From positions 124,001 through 188,000 of the forward strand of contig NZ_BBMK01000001.1 in assembly GCF_000755285.1 (NCBI RefSeq): 64,000 nt of DNA, given 5' to 3'. Below the pieces are notes generated by a model. That model saw nothing but the letters and a program-made list of their open reading frames with translations, did no database searches and was not told the DNA's origin. A program made the translations under genes and the position numbers. Origin of the DNA: Nonlabens ulvanivorans. Lineage in GTDB: Bacteria > Bacteroidota > Bacteroidia > Flavobacteriales > Flavobacteriaceae. Below, piece by piece: positions 27,662 to 38,975 of the stretch (position 1 is the first letter of the stretch; each line of letters begins with the position of its first letter).

Positions 27662-30264
27662 ATGAGAATTTTATTATCCCTATTAGTATTACTTACTTGC
27701 TTACAAGCCAATTCACAAGACTTTACCAGTACTGCAAAAGAGTTTTTAAAACAAAACAAAAGCCAGTATCAAATTGATATTCAAGATATTAATGAACTAC
27801 AAGTTACCACAAGCTCTTTTTCAAAAAGTTTAAATGCACAGACTGTTTACATTTCTCAATTTTATCAAGGGATTGAAATAGCGAGCAGTTCTTCAATGTT
27901 CTTAATTAGAGATAATGTAGTCATAAGCGCAACTATCTCTTTTGAAAAAATATTTCTAATAAGATTAATTCGACCAATAACGTCATTGAGCCCATAGCTG
28001 CAATTCATAAAGCAGCTACTTCTAAGGGATTAAACTTTGATACCAATACTATTGTAATCAATCAAAATCAAAACAACTTATTACAGTTTACAAATGGCTC
28101 AATTTCTTCAAAAGAAATCACCCTAAAACCTGTTTACATAAAGATTGAAAATATATTAAGGCTTACCTGGCAAGTTTATATCGAGACGAATGATAACCAA
28201 CATATGTACCTGTTATATATTGATGGTATAACAGGTAAATTGATAAAGGAAATAGACCTAGTTATCAGTTGTAATTTTAGTCATGAAGATGGTGATCAAC
28301 ATCAACCACGTGGCGCTAGTCATTTTACACCAGCATTCAACTCGGTGCAAACAGCTGCAACTTTTATGGACAACTCTCAATATAATGTTTATGCACTACC
28401 ATTGGAAAGTCCTAATCACGGAAGTGAATCTATAGTGAATAGTCCTGCAGATCCTGTTGCATCACCTTTTGGATGGCATGATACAAACGCTTTTATAGGA
28501 CCCGATTTTACCATCACTAGAGGAAATAATGTATTTGCACAAGATGATTTTGATGGCGATGGATCTACTGTTGGCGCATCACCAGATGGTGGAATTACAC
28601 TAGACTTTAGTTTCCCACAGCAACTGGACGTTCCTGCTAGAGATAATATTGATGGATCAACTGTTAACTTATTCTATATGAATAATATGATGCATGATAT
28701 CTGGTATCAATACGGTTTTGATGAAGCCAGTGGAAATTTCCAATCTAATAACTATGGTAATGGTGGTCTAGAAGGAGACTTTGTCGTTGCAGATGCTCAG
28801 GATGGTAGCGGATTTAACAACGCAACATTTGGTACTCCTGGAGATGGTGGTAATCCTAGAATGAATATGTTTTTATGGAACGCGCCTACCACTGGTGGTG
28901 TAAACCCTTTAACGATAAACAACAGTAACCTCGCTGGCAGTTATGATGGTGAGCCAGCTGCTTTTGGTAGTACCTTACCTAGTCCTAATAGTCCTTTGAT
29001 AGCAGATCTAGCTTTAGTTATAGACGATAATTCTGGCGGCGTCTCTACAGACACCAGTGATGGCTGTGATGTCATCACAAACGGAGCTCTATTAACTGGT
29101 AAAATTGTAGTAATGCGTCGTGGTAACTGTCAGTTTGGGACAAAAGTTCTTGCTGCGCAAAATCAAGGAGCTATTGCTGTAATAGTAGTGAACAATGCCG
29201 CGACTGCGCCTATCGCGATGGCACCGGGTAATGATGGGAATCTAGTCACTATACCATCAATAATGATAAGCCAAGCAAATGGTAATGCCTTAATTGCAGC
29301 GCTACAAAGTGGCACTAACATCAATGCTAGTTTAAATAATACTGGACTTTTTAGAAAAGATGGAAGTTTAGATAATGGTATTGTAGCACATGAATATGGC
29401 CATGGTATTTCTACACGATTGACAGGTGGTCCTGCAAACCCAAGTTGCTTAAGTAATAATGAACAAATGGGTGAAGGCTGGAGCGACTGGTTTAGCCTTA
29501 TTATAACCATAGAACCTGGTGATCAAGGTGCAGATTTACGAGGTATTGGGACTTATGCAACAAATCAATCTATTAACGGATCAGGAATTAGAAATTTTCC
29601 TTACAGCACTGATTTTAATATCAATCCAGTAACATTTGGCGACACTAACAATGCAAACTTCTCCGCTCCACATGGGATTGGCTCTATATGGGCTAGTATG
29701 TTATGGGATTTATCTTGGAGGTTTATCGATGACTATGGTTATGATCCTGATCTATTTAATGGAACTGGCGGAAACAATATTGCAATGCAACTAATTATGG
29801 ACGGCATGAAACTACAGCCTTGTAATCCTGGCTTTGTAGATGGTAGAGACGCCATTCTACAGGCAGACATGATTGCAAATGGCGGTGTTAACAGTGATAG
29901 AATATGGGAAGTTTTTGCAGCCAGAGGTTTAGGTTTTAGTGCTACACAAGGAGACAGCAACAACCGATTTGATCAAATTGAAGCATTTGACACACCAGCA
30001 CCTCTAAGCAATGATAGTGAGTCTATTAACTCTTTCAATATCTTCCCTAATCCTACTAACGGACTAGTCTCTATTGCTTCATTGAATCAAGTCAACAATG
30101 GTGTTCTAACCATATATGACTTCAATGGTAGAGTTGTTTTAAATAAAAAATCAAATTTTAATGAAATAGAAAAAGTTGATTTAAGCGCACTAAAAGCAGG
30201 AATATACTTAATCTCGATTACTGGAGAAGACACGAATCATGTAGAAAAGATTATAGTAAAATAG
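27662..30264 (+). CDS. Secreted M36 (fungalysin) metallopeptidase, T9SS cargo (frame broken near 27948)
   Basis: Signal peptide (LLSLLVLLTCLQANSQ), then a fungalysin propeptide, interrupted where AAAAAA at 27945-27950 needs a seventh A. The catalytic part follows with the zinc motif HEYGHGIS and the downstream Glu in NEQMGEGWSDWF. A PA insert (GKIVVMRRGNCQFGTKVLAAQNQGA) lies before the zinc motif. The C-terminal 75 residues (FNIFPNPTNG...GIYLISITG) are a type IX sorting domain. It should degrade proteins outside the cell after export through the SprA translocon. I chose the ATG at 27662 because it starts the signal peptide. Confidence 0.9.
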
Positions 30265-30363
30265 ATTAAAATCAATATTTTAAATGGTTGATTAATTTAT
30301 TACATCTGATGTTATGTTAACATTAAATCCCTTAAAGTCAAGACTGCAGGATTATGAATAATG

Positions 30364-30372
30364 TATATTTGC
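30364..30372 (+). promoter_or_regulatory. -7 box for the lamin-tail protein; decides the start
   Basis: TATATTTGC overlaps the first codons of a possible ATG at 30361, so the ATG at 30388 is the real start. Confidence 0.6.
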
Positions 30373-30387
30373 AAAAAACAATCAGAG

Positions 30388-32304
30388 ATGAAACAAATTT
30401 ACTTTACGGTTGCAATGTTCTTCGTTGCAGCAATTTCTTTCGCACAACAACCTATAATCACTTCTATAGCTGATGGTACTTGTACAGGTGGAACACCAAA
30501 ACTTATCGAAATTTATGCAAATGGAACTGTAGATTTCACACAGTTTACATTAGAGAAATCTGCAAATGGTGGTGCTTTTGGTACTCCATTTGATTTAACG
30601 CCTTTTGGAACTCGAACAAATTCTTTCGTTTATGTATACTCAGGAACTGAAGCTTTATTAAATAGCGAATTCCCTGGTATTGTTGCCGCAGACTATCAAG
30701 CAGCTGGAACAGCTAACAACAATGGAGATGATGCTGTTCGTATTATTGAAAGCGCTACAATGACTGTTATTGATACTTACGGAACTCAAGTAGACGGAAC
30801 AGGAGAAACTTGGGAATATTTAGATTCTTACGCAAAAAGAGTAGACGGAACAGGTCCTGACGCTACTTTCAATCAAGCTAATTGGGCAACAAGCGCTCCT
30901 AATACTTTAGATGGTCAGTGTGGCACAACTACGTTTGAATCAATAATTGGAACTGGATCTTATTCTTCTACTCCTAATACCAACCCTACTGTAACCATTA
31001 CCGCTCCTGGAAATGGTAGTAGCCTACAAGGAGGAACAACTAGTGTAGATGTTACATGGACAGCGCTTAACTTACCTGCAGGTGGAACTTTTACGGTAAC
31101 TGTAAATGGAACGGCAACTGCGAATGCTACATCGCCTTTTGCAGTAGCAGTAAGTGATGGTATGGCTTATGCTGTAACAGTTGACATGTTAGATGGCGCA
31201 ACCGTACTTGCTACAGACGCTACTAGCTTTGACGTTTCTTTCCCATGTGATTTACAATTAGCGACTATAACTGAAACTTGTCAGACTTCAACATCTGGTG
31301 TAGATTTATATGATGTAACTATCGATTATACCGGCGGTGGTACTTCTACTTATACAATAGATACGGCAGGAAATGGAACTATTGCTGGAGACAATCCATC
31401 AACGGTTGCAGCTGGTCAAATTATGATTACTGGTGTTACTGAAGGTGTTGACTTTACAGTTATAGTAACAGGTGACCCAGCAAACAGCGCTTGTAATTTA
31501 TCTCGTAATATTTCAAGCCCAGCTTGTTTAGCAAACGTTACATGTGCAAATCCTGGTGATATTATTCTAACAGAGATCATGCAAAACCCAAATGCTTCTC
31601 AGGATAATGAAGGTGAGTATTTTGAGGTTTACAATACAACAAGCGCACCTATCGATATGTTAGGTTATGAAATAGTTGATCTTACTAATTCTGGAGAAAA
31701 CTTTACGATTGTTACATCTGTTGTAGTTCCTGCAAATGGATATGCTGTTTTTGTAGCGAATGCAAACACAACATTAAATGGTGGGATTACACCTGATTAT
31801 GTTTATGATGGTACTTCAACATTCTTAGGAAATAGTTCAGATGAGATCTCAATCCAATGTGGTGGAACAGTAATTGATGAAGTCTCTTGGGATAATGGTG
31901 CAACTTTCCCTGATGGAACTGGTGTAAGTATGGAACTTGCAGCATCTAAGTATAATGCAACTGATAACGACCTAGGTGTTAACTGGGGACTTGCAACGAG
32001 TGCTTATGGTTCTGGTGACTTAGGTACACCAGGCGCTGTAAACGACTTTACATTATCAAATGAGCAGTTTACTAAAAACAGCTTTAAATTATTCCCTAAT
32101 CCAGTTTCTGGTAATGAAATCAATATCTCTGTGGAGAATGGTAATCCTGTAGATGTCATTATTTACTCTGCTTTAGGACAGCAAGTTATTTCTCAAAAAG
32201 CAGTAACTAACTCTATCAATGTATCTTCATTAAATGCTGGTCTTTACATTGTAAAGGTTTCTCAAAATGGAAATTCACAAACTAGAAAGTTAGTCGTTCA
32301 ATAA
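30388..32304 (+). CDS. Secreted lamin-tail-domain protein, T9SS cargo
   Basis: A 638-residue extracellular protein with signal peptide ending ISFAQ. A first lamin-tail-like domain (about 20-160), a beta-sandwich middle (about 200-390) rich in Thr/Gly, and a clear second lamin-tail domain beginning PGDIILTEIMQNP (about 395-540) follow. The last 75 residues (FKLFPNPVSGNEI...GLYIVKVSQNG) are a type IX sorting domain. Cys pairs in the middle suggest disulphides. Lamin-tail domains often sit on secreted nucleases or adhesins, but no nuclease motif is visible. Confidence 0.85.
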   Translation: MKQIYFTVAMFFVAAISFAQQPIITSIADGTCTGGTPKLIEIYANGTVDFTQFTLEKSANGGAFGTPFDLTPFGTRTNSFVYVYSGTEALLNSEFPGIVAADYQAAGTANNNGDDAVRIIESATMTVIDTYGTQVDGTGETWEYLDSYAKRVDGTGPDATFNQANWATSAPNTLDGQCGTTTFESIIGTGSYSSTPNTNPTVTITAPGNGSSLQGGTTSVDVTWTALNLPAGGTFTVTVNGTATANATSPFAVAVSDGMAYAVTVDMLDGATVLATDATSFDVSFPCDLQLATITETCQTSTSGVDLYDVTIDYTGGGTSTYTIDTAGNGTIAGDNPSTVAAGQIMITGVTEGVDFTVIVTGDPANSACNLSRNISSPACLANVTCANPGDIILTEIMQNPNASQDNEGEYFEVYNTTSAPIDMLGYEIVDLTNSGENFTIVTSVVVPANGYAVFVANANTTLNGGITPDYVYDGTSTFLGNSSDEISIQCGGTVIDEVSWDNGATFPDGTGVSMELAASKYNATDNDLGVNWGLATSAYGSGDLGTPGAVNDFTLSNEQFTKNSFKLFPNPVSGNEINISVENGNPVDVIIYSALGQQVISQKAVTNSINVSSLNAGLYIVKVSQNGNSQTRKLVVQ

Positions 32305-32328
32305 GAATTACAAAACTTTTATAAATCA

Positions 32329-32358
32329 AGCGCCGCAGTAACACTGCGGCGCTTTTTT
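32329..32358 (+). terminator. Terminator after the lamin-tail gene
   Basis: AGCGCCGCAGT-AAC-ACTGCGGCGCT followed by six T; very strong. Confidence 0.9.
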
Positions 32359-32389
32359 ATTTACTTTTGAAATCAATAAACGCAACGTA

Positions 32390-33362
32390 TTGTTTCAGTC
32401 AGTTTTTAATATCACCTCATCATCTAATTTTGAAGAAATGGCACTAGCCATCTTTAAACATCAATTAGATCACAACGCTGTGTATCATAAATACTGTCAT
32501 TTAATAGGAAGAACAATGCCAAAATCGGTAGACGAAATTCCATATCTTCCTATTTCATTTTTTAAAAGCCACCATATTGTTAGTAATACTAACAAGTCAC
32601 AAATTACTTTTACCAGTAGTGGCACCACAGGCACGACCACGTCTAAACATCATGTCTCTGATACTGGTGTATATGATTTAAGCTTGGATAAAAGCTTTGA
32701 AATCACTTATGGTAATCATCAAGAGTATGCTGTACTCGCATTATTACCACATTATTTAGAACGCAGTGGATCTTCTTTAGTCTATATGGCACAACGCTGG
32801 ATAGAAAAGAGTAAACATCCATCTAGCGGTTTCTATCTTAACAATATAGATGAACTTGCACAGGTACTTAAAGCTTTACAACAAGAGAATCAAAAAGTCA
32901 TTCTTATAGGAGTCACATTTGCCCTACTTCAACTAGCAGAAAAGTTCCCTCAAGAATTACCCCCAAACCATCATCATTGAGACTGGTGGAATGAAAGGCA
33001 TGCGCAAAGAAATCATCAAACAAGAGCTGCATGATATTTTAAAATCCGCTTTCGCGAAAGCGAGTATACAAAGTGAATACGGGATGACAGAGCTGTTATC
33101 ACAAGCATATGCTAGCGATGGTATCAACTTTACCACGCCGCCGTGGATGAAAGTGAGTACCCGAGATACTAATGATCCACTAAGCTTATTAAAATCCTCA
33201 AAAACTGGTGGACTTAACATAATAGATCTAGCTAACTATAATTCCTGTTCCTTTATTGCTACACAAGATCTAGGTAAAGTATTACCCGATGGCACTTTTC
33301 AAGTTCTAGGAAGGTTTGATCAGTCTGATATAAGAGGCTGCAATTTGATGGCTGTGGAATAA
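32390..33362 (+). CDS. LuxE/PaaK-like acyl-protein synthetase (frame broken at 32960)
   Basis: An adenylate-forming enzyme of about 323 residues related to LuxE, which activates a fatty acid and passes it to a protein Cys. Visible are TFTSSGTTGTTTSKH (nucleotide loop), ALLPHYLERSGSSLVYMAQ, ETGGMKGMRKEI and EYGMTELLSQAY. C5 at 32960-32964 has one C too many; four give ELPQTIIIETGG. No LuxCD/AB genes are nearby, so this is not a luminescence locus. In flavobacteria such genes may serve O-antigen or lipid synthesis; the substrate is unknown. The start is a TTG. Confidence 0.74.
32960..32964. repeat. C5 tract with a +1 shift, in the LuxE-like gene
   Basis: Five C where four restore the frame. 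Confidence 0.6.
33047..33062. repeat. 16-bp palindrome, perfect copy, in the LuxE-like gene
   Basis: Read as SAFAKAS in a helical surface region. Confidence 0.9.
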
Positions 33363-33365
33363 CTT

Positions 33366-34664
33366 TTACTTCACTAACACTAAAAAGTAATTGCGCTTAC
33401 CACGTTGTAACAACAACATGTTTTCTGCAATTAAATCACTTGATGTAATTACTGTATCTTCAGAAATCTTGTTCTTGTTTATGGACAAACTATTCTCTTT
33501 AAGAGCACGTCTTACTTCACTATTAGACGGTAAAAAGCTCGTTAAATCTGCCATAAGCGTTACAGGATCTACTCCATCCTTTAAGGCGTCTTTAGAAATC
33601 TCAGCTTGTGGAACACCTTCAAAGATATCCAATAAAGTTTCTTGATTGAACTCACTCCATTGCTCTGGCGTTACCGTTTTACTGAATAATATTTGAGAAG
33701 CTTTGAGCGCTGTATCATAAGCCTCACGTCCATGCACCATTACAGTCACCTCTTCTGCAAGACGTTTTTGCAACACTCTATAGCCTGGATCTTTTGCATG
33801 TTCTTCAATTAAAGACTCACAAGTTTCCTTATCTAAGAATGTAAAAATTTTAATCCAGTTTATCGCATCTTCATCAGTAGCATTGATCCAAAATTGAAAG
33901 AATTTATAAACCGATGTTTTATCTGTATCTAACCAAATGTTCCCAGACTCTGTTTTACCAAATTTAGTTCCGTCTGCCTTAGTGACTAATGGTGTCGTCA
34001 AGGCATATGCTTTACCGCCTAATTTACGACGCACTAATTCTGTACCTGTTGTTATATTTCCCCATTGATCACTACCACCTATTTGTAGCTTACAACCCAT
34101 ATTTTCATACAGATGAACATAGTCATAACCTTGAAAAAGCTGGTATGTAAACTCTGTAAAGCTCATTCCTTCGCCTTCACCTTGAACACGTTTCTTTACA
34201 GAATCTTTTGCCATCATATAGTTAACAGTAATATGTTTCCCTACATCCCTAGCAAAATCTATAAGACTAAAATTCTTCATCCAGTCATAGTTATTCACTA
34301 AAACTGCTCTGGTAGCATCATCTCCTTTTTCAAAATCAATGAATCTAGATAATACAGACTGTACACCAGCAATATTTTTATCCAGTATATCTTGAGTTAA
34401 TAAATTGCGCTCATCACTTTTACCAGATGGATCACCTATCATACCTGTGGCGCCACCTACTAGAGCAATAGGTCTATGACCTGCACGCTGTAAATGCATT
34501 AATAAAATGATTTGCACCATACTACCTATATGTAAAGAATCTGCAGTAGGATCAAAACCTATATATCCTGTAACAACTTCTTTTTCAAGTAATTCTTCAG
34601 TTCCTGGCATGATATCATGTATCATACCTCTCCATCTTAGTTCTTCTGCAAAATTGTAAGCCAT
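33366..34664 (-). CDS. tyrS: Tyrosyl-tRNA synthetase
   Basis: Class I synthetase of 432 residues. The Rossmann core has [15 protein letters not shown] (HIGH motif), [23 protein letters not shown] and [14 protein letters not shown] (KMSKS-type KFGKT). The C-terminal S4-like domain ends the protein. I chose the ATG at 34664 over 34685 because the -7 box at 34682-34690 overlaps the earlier codon. Convergent with the LuxE-like gene. Confidence 0.96.
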   Translation of the reverse strand: MAYNFAEELRWRGMIHDIMPGTEELLEKEVVTGYIGFDPTADSLHIGSMVQIILLMHLQRAGHRPIALVGGATGMIGDPSGKSDERNLLTQDILDKNIAGVQSVLSRFIDFEKGDDATRAVLVNNYDWMKNFSLIDFARDVGKHITVNYMMAKDSVKKRVQGEGEGMSFTEFTYQLFQGYDYVHLYENMGCKLQIGGSDQWGNITTGTELVRRKLGGKAYALTTPLVTKADGTKFGKTESGNIWLDTDKTSVYKFFQFWINATDEDAINWIKIFTFLDKETCESLIEEHAKDPGYRVLQKRLAEEVTVMVHGREAYDTALKASQILFSKTVTPEQWSEFNQETLLDIFEGVPQAEISKDALKDGVDPVTLMADLTSFLPSNSEVRRALKENSLSINKNKISEDTVITSSDLIAENMLLLQRGKRNYFLVLVK

Positions 34665-34681
34665 CTCAAAATATTTAAGCT

Positions 34682-34690
34682 GCAAATATA
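34682..34690 (-). promoter_or_regulatory. -7 box for tyrS
   Basis: TATATTTGC on the minus strand, 17 bases before the ATG at 34664. Confidence 0.6.
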
Positions 34691-34746
34691 TAGGCTTTAC
34701 CGCACTTTTAAGAGTATTTAAAGCGCGGTTTATGTACTTTTACCAT

Positions 34747-35747
34747 ATGATTTTAGTAACTGGCGGCACTGGACTAGTAGGTGGACATTTGTTATACCGC
34801 TTTTGCGAAAGCGGAACTCCAACAAGAGCGATATATCGAGATCTTAAGAGTATCGATAAGACACGTGATATATTTAATTCTTATGGTGCTAACAAAGACC
34901 AGTTAGTCGACGATATAGAATGGGTACAAGGCGATATTCTAGAAATCCCAAGCTTGAAGAAGCCATGGATGGCATTACACAAGTTTATCACTGCGCAGCC
35001 ATTGTAGATGGCGCTCCTTTTTGGCAAATGAAAAAGGTCAACGTAACGGGCACATCTAATGTTATCAATACCGCACAAGCTCATCAAATAGATAAACTAT
35101 GTTATGTCAGTAGTATAGCAACACTGGGCGATCCAGTTGGACAACGAGCTATAAATGAAGAAGACTTTTTTAATCTAGACGCAAAAAACAGTAACTATGC
35201 CATTTCAAAATACGGTGGCGAGATGGAAGTATGGCGTGCAACTCAAGAAGGGATGAATGTTGTTATAGTTAATCCTGGTGTTATTATAGGTGAAGGAAAC
35301 TGGGAAAGTGGATCTGGAAAATTATTCTCTCAGACGTATAGAAAACAACCTTTTTATACGGATGGATCTAGTGGTTTTGTAGATGTAAGAGATGTCACAA
35401 ATGCGATGATACAACTTATGAATTCTGATATAGTAAATGAACGTTTTATTATCGTTCATTCATCGATTCATTATAAAGAGATTTTAAATAAGATAAGTCA
35501 TAGCTTAAAAAAGAAAGCACCTAAGATCATGGTCCCTAAATGGATGCTATATCTCATATCTGCAACGATGAAGGTAGGCCACTGGATAGGTTTTAATAGA
35601 GGCCTAGAACGTGCTACCGTTCAATCATTAACCTCTCACAGTAAGTATGACGGTTTAAAGATTAAAGAGCATGTAGATTTTAACTATACACCTATCGACA
35701 AAAGCATCCAGCGAGTAAGCGATTACTACTTAAAAAATTTAAAATAA
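34747..35747 (+). CDS. NAD-dependent epimerase/dehydratase family protein (frame broken near 34950)
   Basis: Extended short-chain dehydrogenase with the Rossmann motif LVTGGTGLVGGHLLYRF at the start, the CYVSSIATLG region and YAISKYGGE (catalytic YxxxK) near 160. The first frame runs off at 35007; one base restored at 34947-34952 gives ILEIPKLEEAMDGITQVYHCAAIVDG and continues to 35747. About 333 residues. Such proteins act on nucleotide sugars or dihydroflavonol-like substrates; the substrate here is unknown. Palindrome variant at 34798. Confidence 0.8.
34798..34813. repeat. Palindrome, one change, in the epimerase gene
   Basis: CGCTTTTGCGAAAGCG: C to T at position 7; read as YRFCESG. Confidence 0.7.
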
Positions 35748-35755
35748 GAAGAAGC

Positions 35756-36174
35756 TTATTTTACGGACTCTAGTACTTTATCAATCTTATTTTTTGAAAT
35801 AGAGTCTAATTGTGGAACATCCTTATTGACATTATTTTGTCTTGCTGTAACGCTATCTTTAATAACTAATAATTTTACATCAACTAAGTCTAAAACTTCA
35901 ATGAAGTCCTCAACTCTATCTGCATAATAATTAAAATTTTTCTTATATGAGATGCTGTCAATACCATGTTTTTGATAAACATATTGATCTGGTATAATTC
36001 CTAAATCGACAAAAGATTTACGATTAGAAGTCATAGATCCTTCTATTAAATAGACATCTGTCATTATAGAAGCCATTTTTTCAGTATCAAAAAAGGATCT
36101 GGCTTAGGTGATTTTTGAATACCCGAGCAAGCTCCTATTATCAATAAACTTAAAATGACTAATAGCTTTCTCAT
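35756..36174 (-). CDS. DUF4296 lipoprotein (frame broken near 36091)
   Basis: About 139 residues. The N-terminus is a lipoprotein signal (VILSLLIIGACSG) in one frame; a missing A in AAAAAA at 36089-36094 shifts it, and restoring the base gives PFFDTEKMASIMTDVYLIEGSM, the DUF4296 start. The rest is helical, as in this Bacteroidota family of unknown function. Its ATG overlaps the pyrC stop by four bases. Confidence 0.72.
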
Positions 36175-37511
36175 CGTTGAAAAGTAAGTGCTTGAGCATT
36201 TTTTACCTTATTGACCTTGAAGTTTTGGTAAGCAAGGTGACCATTAACAAAAGTATGAGTGATACGACTATTAAAGGTGACACCTTCAAAAGGTGACCAT
36301 CCACATTTTGCAAGTATATTATCTTTAGTTACCGTCCATGGATTATTAGGGTCAACCAGTACTAGATCTGCCTTATAACCTTCTCTGATAAAACCACGAT
36401 CTGCAATATCAAATAACAATGCTGGATTGTGACACATTTTCTCTACTACTTTTTCAATAGATATTTTCTCTTTTGCAACAAATTGCATCATTGCTGGTAA
36501 TGCATGTTGCACTAGAGGTCCACCACTAGGACATTTTAAATAAGAATTAGATTTCTCATCAATAGTATGTGGTGCATGATCTGTTGCGATTACATCGATG
36601 CGATCGTCAAGTAAAGCTTCCCAAATCTCTTCACGATCCTTAGCTGTCTTTACAGCTGGATTCCATTTAATTAATGAACCCTTTGAAGCATAATCTTCAT
36701 CACTAAACCATAGATGATGTATACACACTTCTGATGTGATTTGTTTATCCTTTATAGACTTCTTGTTATTGAATAACGTTGTTTCTTTACCTGTTGAAAG
36801 ATGGAATACATGAATTCTACCACCTGTTTCTTTTGCTAATTCTACTGCTCCAGAACTACTTATATAACAAGCTTCCTCATTTCTTATAATAGGATGTTGC
36901 TCCATCGGGATATCCTCTCCATAGGTATCAATAGCTTTTTGCAAATTAGCCTTGATTGTTGCCTCATCTTCACAATGTAGTGCGATTCTTAATTTTACAT
37001 TAGAGAATATTTTTTTGAGCACTTCTTTATCATCAACTAGCATGTTACCGGTAGACGAACCTAAAAACAACTTTATAGCAGGTACTTTAGTAATATCTAC
37101 TTTGAGTATCTCTTCTAAGTTATCGTTTGTACCACCAAACATAAAAGCATAGTTTGCATAACTATCCTTGGCAGCAATAGCCATTTTATTCTCCCATTCT
37201 TTTATGGTTGTAGTCTGTGGTGCGGTATTAGGCATCTCCATATAAGTAGTAATTCCTCCAGCCACTGCAGCTGCACTTTCAGATTCTATATTACCTTTAT
37301 GAGTCAGTCCTGGTTCTCTAAAATGAACCTGATCATCTATAACACCAGGTAATAAGTATTTGCCTTCTGCGTCGATGATGATTGTATTACCATCTTTTGC
37401 ACTTATGCTTTCAGAGATCTCTTTTATAATGTCACCTTCAATAAGAAGATCACCATTTCTAGTGATTCCATCAGTAACAATTTTGGCATTTTTAATTAAC
37501 GTCTTTCTCAT
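36171..37511 (-). CDS. pyrC: Dihydroorotase (Bacteroidota class I type)
   Basis: Amidohydrolase of 446 residues for pyrimidine synthesis. The metal motif, usually DxHxHxREPG, reads DDQVHFREPGLTHKG: the first His is Gln. Later metal ligands remain in IALHCEDEA, HVFHLSTGKE and VIATDHAPHT. I recall this QxH variant as common among Bacteroidota homologues, so activity is likely but should not be assumed. It overlaps the GT2 gene upstream and the DUF4296 gene downstream by four bases each, forming one operon. Confidence 0.88.
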   Translation of the reverse strand: MRKTLIKNAKIVTDGITRNGDLLIEGDIIKEISESISAKDGNTIIIDAEGKYLLPGVIDDQVHFREPGLTHKGNIESESAAAVAGGITTYMEMPNTAPQTTTIKEWENKMAIAAKDSYANYAFMFGGTNDNLEEILKVDITKVPAIKLFLGSSTGNMLVDDKEVLKKIFSNVKLRIALHCEDEATIKANLQKAIDTYGEDIPMEQHPIIRNEEACYISSSGAVELAKETGGRIHVFHLSTGKETTLFNNKKSIKDKQITSEVCIHHLWFSDEDYASKGSLIKWNPAVKTAKDREEIWEALLDDRIDVIATDHAPHTIDEKSNSYLKCPSGGPLVQHALPAMMQFVAKEKISIEKVVEKMCHNPALLFDIADRGFIREGYKADLVLVDPNNPWTVTKDNILAKCGWSPFEGVTFNSRITHTFVNGHLAYQNFKVNKVKNAQALTFQR

Positions 37512-38236
37512 ATATCTAGTTTCCCTAATAAACTACTTATCTTCATTTTTAAAACCCCAAAAACGGCTTCACTTATTATGCCACCGCTCATCTTTGAATT
37601 ACCTCTAGAACGATCTGTAAAAATTACTGGCACCTCAACAATTTGTGCTTTAAGTAACCAAGCTTTGAACTTCATTTCTATTTGAAATGCGTAGCCTACA
37701 AATTTAATCTTATTCAAATTAAATCTTCTTAATAAACTAGCTTTATAGCACACAAATCCTGCTGTAGTGTCATGTATTTGCATTCTAGTAATCCATCTAA
37801 CATATTTTGAAGCTCCATAAGACAACAAAATACGTGACATAGGCCAGTTGACTACATTAACACCTTTTACATATCTACTTCCTATGGCAAGATCTGCTCC
37901 ACGTTCACAAGCAACATAAAGTTTAAACAGATCGGCAGGATTATGTGAAAAATCTGCATCCATTTCAAATATGTAATCATAATCTCTAGCAAGAGCCCAT
38001 TTAAAACCATGTATATAAGCAGTACCTAAACCTTGTTTACCAGTTCTTTTTTCTAAAAAAAGTCTATTAGAAAAACGTAGCTGATAATCCTCTACAATGG
38101 ATGATGTGCCATCTGGTGAATTATCGTCTACAATTAATACATGCACTTCTTGATAAAGAGAGAAAACAGACTCAATTATCAAGGATATATTTTCCTTTTC
38201 GTTATATGTAGGAATTATTACAATTGATTTCTTCAT
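37508..38236 (-). CDS. Polyprenol-phosphate mannosyltransferase-like GT2
   Basis: A 242-residue GT-A glycosyltransferase with IVIIPTYNEKENISLIIESV at the start, VDDNSPDGTS, and EMDADFSHNP (DxD). No C-terminal membrane domain is present, which fits Dpm1-type dolichol/polyprenol-phosphate mannose synthases that make a lipid-linked sugar at the inner membrane. First gene of the GT2-pyrC-DUF4296 operon. Confidence 0.88.
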   Translation of the reverse strand: MKKSIVIIPTYNEKENISLIIESVFSLYQEVHVLIVDDNSPDGTSSIVEDYQLRFSNRLFLEKRTGKQGLGTAYIHGFKWALARDYDYIFEMDADFSHNPADLFKLYVACERGADLAIGSRYVKGVNVVNWPMSRILLSYGASKYVRWITRMQIHDTTAGFVCYKASLLRRFNLNKIKFVGYAFQIEMKFKAWLLKAQIVEVPVIFTDRSRGNSKMSGGIISEAVFGVLKMKISSLLGKLDI

Positions 38237-38310
38237 AGAGTTGGTAAAAATAACGAAATAAATAGCCCAGCTGTACTAACGAAAAACAAAAGAACTTATT
38301 TTTACGCCGC

Positions 38311-38964
38311 ATGGAACTGAGAGAATCATATTATAATAATTGGGCAACCATTGTGATAGCATTTTGCTTGCTACTACTTGTAATTGCAAAATGGATTTAT
38401 AAGAATGAATTTCATCACTTATTAAGTGCTGCAGTAAGTGATCGATATATTAAAGTTTCCCGCAACGAGAATCCGCATCACAGTTTAAGGATACTAACAG
38501 TAACAGTATATACTATTGGCCTCGCATTATGGATTACAAAACTATCTTATACAGAAGGTAGAACATCATTAGATTTTAAAACGTTCACACTAATCCTTAC
38601 TGGGTTAACTATATTTTTTCTAGCAAAAAGATATTTTTCTATGATGATTGCCTCATTAATGAAATTTGATGAGATATTAGAATTAATTGAATACCATCGC
38701 AATACTTACAGAGCTGTCTTAGGAATATTATTACTTATCATAAATCTATTAATATATTATACATTCCGTGATTCTATAGTAGTGGTGCGCTCTTTAAGCA
38801 TTGTAAGTATTTTCATATTCGCCGTTTACCATTTAATAATTCTTAATACCTATTCAAAGGCACTACTTCAACACTCTTTTTATTTTATTTTGTATCTTTG
38901 CGCGCTTGAAACAGCACCCTATCTACTTTTATATAAGTATATTATGCTGTCTAGAGCCTACTAA
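38311..38964 (+). CDS. DUF4271 membrane protein
   Basis: A 217-residue protein with about six hydrophobic helices and little soluble sequence, matching the Bacteroidota DUF4271 family. It lies directly before hemD, a conserved order in this phylum, but I know of no assigned function. The hemD promoter lies inside its 3' end at 38893-38901. Confidence 0.8.
   Translation: MELRESYYNNWATIVIAFCLLLLVIAKWIYKNEFHHLLSAAVSDRYIKVSRNENPHHSLRILTVTVYTIGLALWITKLSYTEGRTSLDFKTFTLILTGLTIFFLAKRYFSMMIASLMKFDEILELIEYHRNTYRAVLGILLLIINLLIYYTFRDSIVVVRSLSIVSIFIFAVYHLIILNTYSKALLQHSFYFILYLCALETAPYLLLYKYIMLSRAY
38893..38901 (+). promoter_or_regulatory. Internal -7 box for hemD
   Basis: TATCTTTGC inside the DUF4271 gene, 75 bases before hemD. 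Confidence 0.5.
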
Positions 38965-38975
38965 TAAAGAAAAGA

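Noticed and set aside
30361-30387. Start of the lamin-tail protein at 30361
   Set aside because: The -7 box lies within these codons and the signal peptide begins at 30388.
32390-33362. Bioluminescence locus
   Set aside because: Only a LuxE-like gene is present; luxA, B, C and D are missing from both sides.
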